Positions 1 through 4,273 of a DNA stretch of 9,093 nucleotides are shown here, in pieces. The number at the start of each line of letters is the position of its first letter. The stretch's first letter is position 1. The notes beneath the pieces were generated by a model. The model searched no databases. It was not told the origin of the DNA and saw only the letters and a list, made by a program, of their open reading frames with translations. The translations under genes were made by a program, and so were the position numbers. The DNA lies in the NCBI GenBank assembly GCA_958431945.1, contig CAUASQ010000067.1:1-9093 (forward strand), in the 5' to 3' direction. Source of the DNA: an uncultured Collinsella sp. GTDB taxonomy: Bacteria > Actinomycetota > Coriobacteriia > Coriobacteriales > Coriobacteriaceae.

Positions 1-70
1 CAGAGATGGAGGCCGGAGCAGCGGCAGCCGCGGGCTCAGCCTTCTTCTTGAACATGTCAAACAGACCCAT
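1..70 (-). CDS. PTS glucose-type IIA component, N-terminal fragment (runs off window)
   Basis: Partial gene. Only the first 23 codons are in the window; the rest lies beyond position 1. The peptide begins MGLFDMFKKK and continues into an Ala/Pro-rich stretch (AEPAAAAAPASIS). The MGLFD...K start resembles E. coli Crr (IIA-Glc), and the Ala/Pro stretch reads as a linker before the IIA domain. A glucose-type IIA carries the phosphoryl group from HPr to a membrane IIB/IIC permease. The start is supported by AGAGGAG at 77-84 with 6-nt spacing. It lies downstream of the 6-phospho-beta-glucosidase on the same strand, which fits a beta-glucoside uptake and hydrolysis module; no IIB or IIC is visible here. 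It probably has its own promoter at 120-148. The identity rests on about 20 residues, so it is probable, not proven. Confidence 0.6.
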   Translation of the reverse strand, partial: MGLFDMFKKKAEPAAAAAPASIS

Positions 71-76
71 ACGTTT

Positions 77-84
77 TCTCCTCT
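77..84 (-). promoter_or_regulatory. Ribosome binding site of the PTS IIA gene
   Basis: The minus strand reads AGAGGAGA six bases before the ATG at 68-70. It fixes the start of the partial IIA gene, even though the same frame stays open for some codons upstream. Confidence 0.7.
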
Positions 85-119
85 TGATTAAGCGCAACGT
101 TATGCGCATGCCTATGGTG

Positions 120-148
120 ATTATAGTTCCAAATGATCAAATTGCTAA
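120..148 (-). promoter_or_regulatory. Candidate sigma-70-type promoter for the PTS IIA gene
   Basis: On the minus strand TTAGCA (143-148) is followed after 17 bases by a perfect TATAAT (120-125). Transcription would start near 113, giving a leader of about 42 nt. A short dyad (GCGCA at 92-96, TGCGC at 103-107) lies in that leader and could be an operator or a small hairpin. The hexamers overlap a reading frame that may be the relic of a small membrane protein, so the match could be partly chance. If real, the IIA gene can be expressed apart from the glucosidase. Confidence 0.5.
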
Positions 149-202
149 GGTGAGGGCCCGAATCGCAAGCCCTTCTCTAAACCTTTCCCCAGTGGCACTC
201 AT
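137..202 (-). pseudogene. Interrupted small membrane ORF (21 codons, then in-frame TGA)
   Basis: From an ATG at 200-202 the minus strand encodes MSATGERFREGLAIRALTLA plus one Ile, then TGA at 137-139. Beyond the TGA the same frame continues SFGTIITIGMRITLRLIKRK and then runs into the IIA start. Together these give a short charged N-terminus, a hydrophobic stretch of about 20 residues and a basic tail: the shape of a one-helix membrane protein cut by a single stop. No good Shine-Dalgarno precedes it, although the GAGG at the end of the upstream HAD remnant is about 13 nt away. I do not recognise the family. It may be a decayed gene or a chance open frame; the promoter at 120-148 lies inside it. 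Confidence 0.3.
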
Positions 203-210
203 ATTGTCGA

Positions 211-309
211 TTAATCCTCGATAAGCCCCAGGTGAGCAAAAGCGTTCCAGATGCCGTCGTCATTGACGTCGGTGGTCACGTAGTCGGCGGCCGGTCCGGC
301 GTTCGGCAG
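211..309 (-). pseudogene. 3' remnant of a Cof-type HAD-superfamily hydrolase
   Basis: A minus-strand frame ending in TAA at 211-213 reads NAGPAADYVTTDVNDDGI and then WNAFAHLGLIED. The pattern 'N-A...A-D-Y-V-T...D-G-I...A...G-L-I' is the C-terminus of Cof/YidA-type HAD sugar-phosphate phosphatases, where it follows the final Mg-binding loop. Nothing upstream resembles the rest of that family: the DxD nucleophile motif and cap domain are absent, and the frame runs directly into the palindrome at 293-320 and the end of the glucosidase gene. There is no start codon with a ribosome site. I read this as the tail of a deleted gene, with the breakpoint at the palindrome. Family assignment is from pattern recognition on about 25 residues. 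Confidence 0.55.
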
Positions 310-320
310 AACGCCGGAAC
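293..320. repeat. 28-nt palindrome, copy 1 (3' end of the glucosidase)
   Basis: The minus strand reads GTTCCGGCGTTC, loop TGCC, GAACGCCGGACC: a 12-bp stem with one mismatch, beginning 18 nt after the glucosidase stop codon. It has the same layout as the element at 3127-3154 after pyrE, including the same following bases CCGGCCG. There is no T-run, so it is not a standard intrinsic terminator. A 12-bp tandem copy of part of the arm (CGCCGGAACTCA) occurs at 312-323 and again at 326-337. Confidence 0.75.
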
Positions 321-338
321 TCAGTCGCCGGAACTCAA

Positions 339-1787
339 TTACTCCAGGCCCTCGGTGCCGTTGGACTTGATGATCTTCTGGTATGCAAAGAAGCTGTCCT
401 TGCGGCGGCGCTCGTAGGTACCGGTACCGTCGTCGTACTTATCGACATGGATAAAGCCGTAGCGCTTGCGCATCTCGCCAGTGCCGGCGGAAACCAGGTC
501 GATGGGACCCCACCAGGTGTAGGCGATCAGGTCGACGCCGTCGGCAATGGCCTCGCCCATGGCCTTGATGTGGCTCTGCAAGTAGGCGATACGATACGGG
601 TCGTGGATGGAACCGTCCTCCTCGACCTCGTCGTAAGCGCCCATGCCGTTCTCGACCACCATCAGCGGAATCTCGTAGCGGGCGTAAATCTCGTTGAGGG
701 CAATGCGCAGGCCCAGCGGATCGATCTGCCAGCCCCAGTCGGTGGACTCCAGATAGGGATTCTTGCCGCCAAAGGTCATGTTGCCCTCGGTCATCTCATG
801 GTCCTTGTGGGTGCCCACGGTGCCGGACATGTAGTAGCTAAAGGTGTAGAAATCAACCTTGCCGTCGGCGATATCCTGCAGGTCGCCGTCCTCCATCACG
901 AGCTCAACATCGTTCTCGGCCCAGAAGCGCTTGGCATAGAACGGGTACTTGCCGCGCACCTGCACGTCGGAGCAGTACCAGTTCATGGTATTCATCTCCT
1001 GCTGCGTGGCGAACACGTCGGCCGGATCGCACGTGGCGGCATAGGAAAGGATGAAGCAGTCCATGTTGCCCATCTTAAACTGCGGGTAATGCTCGTGGGC
1101 ATAGCGCACGACGCGGCCGCCGGCGACAAACTGGTGATGCAGCGCCTGCATACGAGCCTGCGGCGTAGTGTGGACCGCCGACGCCGGACCCTCAAAGCCC
1201 TGAATCATGCTGGTCTCAAAGAGGTTGCCAATGTCCTGAGTACCGCAGTTGATCTCGTTGAAGGTGAGCCAGAACTTAACCTTGTCCTGATAGCGGTCGA
1301 AGACGGTCTGGCAGTACTTCTCAAAGAAGCCGATGAGCTCGCGGCTCGCCCAGCCGTTGTATTTCTCGACCAGGTGATAGGGCATCTCGTAGTGCGAGAG
1401 GGTCACGAGCGGCTCGATATTGTGGGCACGCAGGCAGTCGAAAACGCGGTCGTAGAAGGCGAGGCCGGCCTCGTTGGGCTCGGCGTCATCGCCGTTGGGG
1501 AAGATGCGGCTCCAGGAGATGGACATGCGGAACATGTTGAAGCCCATCTCGGCGAACAGCGCGATGTCCTCCTCGTAGTGATGGTAGAAATCGATGCCGT
1601 CATGGTTGGGGTAGAAACGGTCGGGGTCGATGTCGATCGTAATCTGGCGCGGCTCCTTGTAGCTGCCGCCCAGGAAGTGGTCGTCGACGGAAGGACCGCG
1701 GCCGTCCACGTTCCAAGCGCCCTCAAACTGGTTGGCGGCGGTGGCGCCACCCCAATAGAAGCCCTCGGGGAACTTGATGTTTGCCAT
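339..1787 (-). CDS. 6-phospho-beta-glucosidase, glycoside hydrolase family 1
   Basis: A 482-residue cytoplasmic enzyme expected to hydrolyse phosphorylated beta-glucosides (cellobiose-6-P, arbutin-6-P, salicin-6-P type) to glucose-6-phosphate plus aglycone or glucose. GH1 signatures are clear: N-terminal FPEGFYWGGATAANQFEGA (6-24), the acid/base motif LTFNE with Glu178, and the nucleophile motif VVENG with Glu379. Ser433, Lys441 and Tyr443 in the C-terminal segment SAGTGEMRKRYGF match the Ser...Lys-x-Tyr phosphate-binding signature that separates 6-phospho-glycosidases from unphosphorylated-substrate GH1 enzymes. Length is normal. The ATG at 1785-1787 is chosen because AAAGGAG (1794-1800) is 6 nt upstream; the ATG at 1791-1793 touches the Shine-Dalgarno. 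The gene is divergent from the RpiR regulator and followed by a PTS IIA gene, so uptake is probably by PTS. The exact aglycone is not readable. Confidence 0.92.
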   Translation of the reverse strand: MANIKFPEGFYWGGATAANQFEGAWNVDGRGPSVDDHFLGGSYKEPRQITIDIDPDRFYPNHDGIDFYHHYEEDIALFAEMGFNMFRMSISWSRIFPNGDDAEPNEAGLAFYDRVFDCLRAHNIEPLVTLSHYEMPYHLVEKYNGWASRELIGFFEKYCQTVFDRYQDKVKFWLTFNEINCGTQDIGNLFETSMIQGFEGPASAVHTTPQARMQALHHQFVAGGRVVRYAHEHYPQFKMGNMDCFILSYAATCDPADVFATQQEMNTMNWYCSDVQVRGKYPFYAKRFWAENDVELVMEDGDLQDIADGKVDFYTFSYYMSGTVGTHKDHEMTEGNMTFGGKNPYLESTDWGWQIDPLGLRIALNEIYARYEIPLMVVENGMGAYDEVEEDGSIHDPYRIAYLQSHIKAMGEAIADGVDLIAYTWWGPIDLVSAGTGEMRKRYGFIHVDKYDDGTGTYERRRKDSFFAYQKIIKSNGTEGLE

Positions 1788-1793
1788 GAGCAT

Positions 1794-1800
1794 CTCCTTT
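1794..1800 (-). promoter_or_regulatory. Ribosome binding site deciding the glucosidase start
   Basis: AAAGGAG on the minus strand, 6 nt before ATG-GCA-AAC (start at 1787). It rules out both the adjacent upstream ATG (1791-1793) and the long open extension that reaches into the divergent regulator. Confidence 0.8.
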
Positions 1801-1989
1801 GCATCGCGGGTCGATAAGCCGAGTATCGCCCACGCGCGGGACGGGCAGAAGCGGGCGCGCCAAACCTGACACTTCTTTTCGCGCCCACGGACCGCCGCCG
1901 CCCCGTCCCTGACACTTCCTGATACCGACCGAAACGTGCCAAAATAAGCCTGTCCCCTTTTAGCCGATTTAGCGAGTGCGGGAGTTCGC
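1801..1989. promoter_or_regulatory. Divergent control region between the glucosidase and RpiR genes, with CCTGACACTTC repeats
   Basis: About 190 nt that must hold both promoters and probably the RpiR operator. It contains two direct copies of CCTGACACTTC (1865-1875 and 1908-1918, offset 43 nt) and a nearby CCTGTCCCCTTTT (from about 1949). Promoter hexamers are weak: on the minus strand GATACT (near 1823-1828) could be a -10 for the glucosidase, but no good -35 precedes it, and I see no convincing plus-strand promoter. The repeats may be operator half-sites or relics of mobile palindromic repeats; no inverted partner of CCTGACACTTC is present nearby. Confidence 0.4.
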
Positions 1990-2844
1990 ATGGATATCAA
2001 ACGCAAGATCACCGAGGCGCAGGGCCTCACCCCCACCGAGCAACAACTCGGCATTGCAGCCCTTACCATCGGCGAGGACGTCCGCGGGCTTTCTATTAAG
2101 GAATTTGCCGCGCGCACCAACGTTTCTGTTGCGAGCGTGCACCGTTTTTGCAAAAAGCTCGGCCTCGAGGGATTCAAAGATCTCAAGGTCGAGCTCATCC
2201 GCCTGGCGACCGAGGCAGGAAACCGCCGCGACGTGGACATCAACTTTCCCTTCGACGCTACGTCCACCCCTGCGCAGGTCATGGAGCGCATGGAGGGGCT
2301 CTACCAGACCACGCTGGCCGAAACACAGGAGCTGCTCGACCCCATGCAGCTTGACCACGCCGCCAAGCTCATCGCGAACGCCCGACAGGTCGACATCTAC
2401 ACGGGCTCGCACAACCTCTATCCAGCGGGAATGTTCCGCGACCGCCTGCTCTCCGCCGGTAAAAGCGCAACGTGCCACAACGGTGTCGAGGCCCAGGTGC
2501 GAACGGCACTCGCCTCGGGTCCCGACCATGCGGCAATCGTCATCTCCTACAGCGGCCTTGCCCCCAACCTCAAGGACATCTTGCCGATCCTCAGCAGTCG
2601 GCATGTCCCGGTCATCGTCATCGGCACGCCTTATTGCGCTCGCATTCACCCCGGCTTTGCCGCCTACCTTACGGTGAGTGACCACGAGAGCATGACGCAT
2701 CGCATCACACAGTTCGCCAGCCACATCGCCGTGCAATACGTGCTCGATTCGCTCTACAGCAGCTACTTCGCCAAAGATTACGCCCGCTGCTCCGAATTCC
2801 TAGAGCGCTCATTCCCCTACACCCGCCTCCCGGGGCTTAAGTAG
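1990..2844 (+). CDS. RpiR/MurR-family transcriptional regulator (HTH plus SIS domain)
   Basis: A 284-residue DNA-binding regulator. Residues 1-77 form the RpiR-type HTH domain, with the helices around SIKEFAARTNVSVASVHRFC (35-54) followed by KKLGLEGFKDLKVEL. Residues about 120-250 are a SIS (sugar isomerase) domain that binds phosphosugars: VDIYTGSHN (134-142) and VISYSGLAP (184-192) are the Ser/Thr-rich phosphate loops. Family length is normal. RpiR proteins sense phosphorylated sugars and control neighbouring catabolic genes. Here the divergent 6-phospho-beta-glucosidase is the obvious target, with a phosphorylated beta-glucoside or glucose-6-P as likely effector (inference). GGGAG (1980-1984) lies 5 nt before the ATG. 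Whether it represses or activates cannot be read from sequence. Confidence 0.9.
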   Translation: MDIKRKITEAQGLTPTEQQLGIAALTIGEDVRGLSIKEFAARTNVSVASVHRFCKKLGLEGFKDLKVELIRLATEAGNRRDVDINFPFDATSTPAQVMERMEGLYQTTLAETQELLDPMQLDHAAKLIANARQVDIYTGSHNLYPAGMFRDRLLSAGKSATCHNGVEAQVRTALASGPDHAAIVISYSGLAPNLKDILPILSSRHVPVIVIGTPYCARIHPGFAAYLTVSDHESMTHRITQFASHIAVQYVLDSLYSSYFAKDYARCSEFLERSFPYTRLPGLK

Positions 2845-2884
2845 CGACGAGCGTGGTTCTCGGACGTCTATCTAACGAGAGCAA

Positions 2885-2969
2885 GTAGTCATTGGGGACG
2901 TTCTTAAATGACTAGTCAAACAAGAACGTCCCCAACGACTAGTCGTTTAAGAACGTCCCCAATGACTAC
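2885..2969. repeat. Cluster of three REP-like hairpin units
   Basis: Three hairpin units share the loop core AAGAACGTCCCC. Unit 1 (2886-2914, inverted orientation) has arms TAGTCATT and AATGACTA. Unit 2 (2910-2944) has GACTAGTC on both sides. Unit 3 (2940-2968) has TAGTCGTT and AATGACTA, with one G-T wobble. The outer 24 nt (2885-2908 and 2946-2969) are perfect inverted copies of each other, and the 10-bp palindromes TGACTAGTCA and CGACTAGTCG lie inside. Two more units are found at 8954-9037. The pattern fits REP/BIME elements mobilised in trans by a Y1 REP-associated tyrosine transposase; none is encoded in this window. It may also end the regulator transcript. Confidence 0.85.
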
Positions 2970-3126
2970 CCATCCGGAGTAAGACAACGCCGCAAGTAGA
3001 GGACGGACAGCGAGCGACGTCCAGGGCGAACAAGTTGGCATGAAAAAGGCGAGGCATTGACCTTCTGGTCATGCCGCCGAAGTTGAAAGGCAGATTGCCG
3101 CTCTGGCGGGCTTGCAGCGTCGGCCG
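2970..3126. other. Intergenic segment without a recognised gene
   Basis: About 157 nt between the repeat cluster and the palindrome at the end of pyrE. It contains an imperfect dyad, GGCATTGACC (3053-3062), loop TTCT, GGTCATGCC (3067-3075), and a smaller one, CCGC (3098-3101) with GCGG (3106-3109). One plus-strand frame (about 3064-3147) reads protein-like (AAEVERQIAALAGLQRR) but has no start codon, and its near-complement frames are also open, as expected in GC-rich DNA. It could be an interspersed repeat, a small RNA or gene debris. Confidence 0.4.
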
Positions 3127-3154
3127 GTTACGGCGTTTGGTAAAACGCCGTAAC
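3127..3154. repeat. 28-nt palindrome, copy 2 (3' end of pyrE); possible terminator
   Basis: The plus strand reads GTTACGGCGTTT, loop GGTA, AAACGCCGTAAC: a perfect 12-bp stem that overlaps the last base of the pyrE stop codon. Compared with copy 1 (293-320), several stem positions differ on both arms together, so pairing is kept. No T-run follows on the minus strand, so termination, if any, would be non-canonical; RNA stabilisation or a mobile repeat are alternatives. Confidence 0.8.
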
Positions 3155-3837
3155 TACTCCCGAGCTCCGTACTGCTCGTAGTAGGCGTCGATGGCGGCCT
3201 TGAGCTCGTCGTCGATGACGACCTTGCCGTCGATCTCGTGGTTGTAGAGAGTCTCGACGACCTCGGCCATGGAAACGATGCTCGCGACGGGGAAACCGTA
3301 CTTGGCCTCGATCTCCTTCTGCGCGGTGGTCACACCGCCCTTGCCGACCTCCATGCGGTTGAGAGACACGATCAGGCCCTTGATCTCGACATCGGCAGCA
3401 GCCTTGACCTTAGGATAGGTCTCGTCGATGGACTTGCCGCTGGTGGTGACGTCCTCGACCATGACCACGCGGTCGCCGTCCTGGGGCTCATAACCCAGCA
3501 GGTTGCCCTTGTCGGCACCGTGGTCCTTGGCCTCCTTGCGGTCGCAGCAGTACTTGACCTCCTTGCCGTACAGCTCGTGGTAGGCAATTGCGGTCACGAC
3601 GGCCAGGGGAATGCCCTTGTAGGCCGGCCCAAACAGCACGTCAAAGTCGTCGCCAAAGTTATCGTGAATGGCCTGGGCGTAATACTCGCCCAGCTTCTTG
3701 AGCTGGTAGCCCGTCACGTAAGCACCGGCGTTCATAAAGAACGGGGACTGACGGCCGCTCTTGAGCGTAAAGCTGCCGAACTTAAGGACGTCGGACTCGA
3801 CCATAAACTTGATGAACTCTTGCTTGTAAGCCTCCAT
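3154..3837 (-). CDS. pyrE: Orotate phosphoribosyltransferase
   Basis: A 227-residue cytoplasmic enzyme of pyrimidine synthesis: orotate + PRPP gives orotidine 5'-monophosphate + diphosphate. Diagnostic parts are the N-terminal substrate loop TLKSGRQSPFFMN (24-36), FGPAYKGIPLA (69-79) with the conserved Lys74, the flexible catalytic loop RKEAKDHGADKG (100-111), and the PRPP-binding motif VVMVEDVTTSGKS (124-136) with the paired acidic residues. Length is slightly above the roughly 213 residues of E. coli PyrE and normal for the wider family. AGAGGAG (3843-3849) is 5 nt before the ATG. No other pyr gene is adjacent, so it appears as a single-gene unit divergent from the ATPase leader. The stop codon abuts a perfect palindrome. 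Confidence 0.95.
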   Translation of the reverse strand: MEAYKQEFIKFMVESDVLKFGSFTLKSGRQSPFFMNAGAYVTGYQLKKLGEYYAQAIHDNFGDDFDVLFGPAYKGIPLAVVTAIAYHELYGKEVKYCCDRKEAKDHGADKGNLLGYEPQDGDRVVMVEDVTTSGKSIDETYPKVKAAADVEIKGLIVSLNRMEVGKGGVTTAQKEIEAKYGFPVASIVSMAEVVETLYNHEIDGKVVIDDELKAAIDAYYEQYGARE

Positions 3838-3842
3838 GCGGG

Positions 3843-3877
3843 CTCCTCTCGTAATCGCGTACGTGCCTTCCAGTTTA
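3843..3877 (-). promoter_or_regulatory. pyrE ribosome binding site and weak candidate -10
   Basis: AGAGGAG at 3843-3849 is a good ribosome site. TAAACT (3872-3877, minus strand) fits a TAnnnT -10 and would start transcription near 3865, but the region 17 nt upstream has no recognisable -35. The ribosome site is firm; the promoter is tentative. Confidence 0.4.
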
Positions 3878-3963
3878 GCGCAGGCGAAGCGTAGATGCGG
3901 GCGCGCTTTGGGGCCACGGCATTCTGCAAAGGCTTTGTCAGAGGGAATGGTTTTCCGAACAAT

Positions 3964-3996
3964 GGGGTTGACATATCAAACCCCCTCATCAAGAAT
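3964..3996 (+). promoter_or_regulatory. Promoter of the ATPase leader with an overlapping palindromic operator candidate
   Basis: Perfect TTGACA (3968-3973), a 17-nt spacer and AAGAAT (3991-3996, four of six consensus bases) predict transcription from about 4003 toward the P-type ATPase. The -35 is embedded in a dyad: GGGGTTGA (3964-3971), loop CATA, TCAAACCCC (3976-3984), with one extra A in the right arm and a perfect TTGA-CATA-TCAA core. A dyad covering the -35 is a typical repressor site. The promoter is also flanked by a perfect 12-bp inverted repeat (GCGCGCTTTGGG at 3901-3912; CCCAAAGCGCGC at 4025-4036). Confidence 0.6.
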
Positions 3997-4062
3997 ACGG
4001 GCGGATTGAAACGGGTACGAGATGCCCAAAGCGCGCTGCGCCCGGCCTTAAGGAGGTGTGCC

Positions 4063-4134
4063 ATGGAAGGCAGTCCTAGTCGAAAAACCTGCATGTCGCC
4101 CTCGGCACGCCGCGAGGACTCCGCACACGCATAA
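4063..4134 (+). CDS. Leader peptide ORF upstream of the P-type ATPase
   Basis: A 23-codon ORF beginning MEGSPSRKTCMSPSARR and ending EDSAHA. It is preceded by AAGGAGGTG (4050-4058), a nine-base match to the 16S rRNA 3' end, with 6 nt between the AAGGAGG core's last G and the ATG. Such a site in front of so short an ORF argues for real translation. Its codons 7-13 contain the left arm of the long-range stem. By position it parallels MgtL, the short Pro-containing leader peptide of enterobacterial mgtA, but there is no sequence similarity that I recognise; it has two Pro codons, four Arg codons and an ED pair. The regulatory role is inference; the ORF and its ribosome site are directly visible. 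Confidence 0.6.
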   Translation: MEGSPSRKTCMSPSARREDSAHA

Positions 4135-4261
4135 ACGCCACTGGCAGATCGCCAAAACCACCACAAAGGCGCGCTGCGCCCTTTGTGGGCTCAAGTGCTT
4201 GACGTGAGCGACATCTAGGTTTTTTGAAGCATATACGACACGTACGCTAACTCCCTTCACC

Positions 4262-4268
4262 AAGGAGG
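4262..4268 (+). promoter_or_regulatory. Ribosome binding site of the P-type ATPase
   Basis: AAGGAGG, 5 nt before the ATG at 4274. It supports this start over the ATG two codons later. It may be partly masked by CTCCCTT at 4251-4257. Confidence 0.85.
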
Positions 4269-4273
4269 ACCCT

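Larger units (their letters stand above)
4003..4273 (+). promoter_or_regulatory. Structured 5' leader of the P-type ATPase (candidate attenuator)
   Basis: About 270 nt from the predicted start to the ATPase ATG. Elements in order: a 23-codon leader ORF (4063-4134); a hairpin inside it (CCTCG 4100-4104 with CGAGG 4113-4117); a strong hairpin 4161-4188 (CCACAAAGGCGC, loop GCT, GCGCCCTTTGTGG, one bulged C); and a long-range stem pairing AAAAACCTGCATGTCGC (4083-4099) with GCGACATCTAGGTTTTT (4208-4224), 15 Watson-Crick pairs out of 17 positions. The right arm ends in six T (4220-4225). A small hairpin (CTCCCTT 4251-4257, loop CACC, AAGGAGG) could mask the ATPase ribosome site. Translation of the leader ORF would cover the left arm of the long stem, which suggests coupling of leader translation to downstream expression. 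I see none of the conserved M-box landmarks. Confidence 0.5.

Noticed and set aside
137..139. TGA read as selenocysteine or tryptophan in the small membrane ORF
   Set aside because: No selenocysteine insertion hairpin is evident just downstream, and other genes here use TGG for Trp with no sign of an altered code.
154..172. Hairpin GGGC...GCCC upstream of the IIA gene
   Set aside because: Only a 4-bp stem with an 11-nt loop; not distinguishable from chance.
447..1817. 456-codon plus-strand ORF opposite the glucosidase
   Set aside because: It is the complement frame of a certain GH1 gene; the Val/Gly/His-rich composition and the lack of any motif mark it as a GC-rich shadow.
1788..2291. Upstream extension of the glucosidase frame by 168 codons
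   Set aside because: It crosses the divergent regulator gene, has Ser/Arg-rich composition typical of antisense frames, and the true start has a good ribosome site at 1794-1800 and the family's normal N-terminus.
1969..2736. 255-codon minus-strand ORF opposite the RpiR gene
   Set aside because: Shadow of a gene with clear HTH and SIS domains; no ribosome site.
2885..2969. CRISPR array
   Set aside because: The repeated units are inverted and hairpin-forming with no unique spacers of regular length, and no cas genes are present.
2885..2969. Remains of a complete insertion sequence
   Set aside because: There is no transposase coding sequence between the 24-nt inverted copies (37 nt apart), so it is a palindromic repeat unit, not an IS.
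4003..4273. M-box (ykoK) Mg2+ riboswitch or yybP-ykoY Mn2+ riboswitch
   Set aside because: The conserved M-box segments (such as GGTGAGGCTCCT) and the yybP-ykoY GGGGAGTA-type signature are not present. A covariance-model search would settle it.
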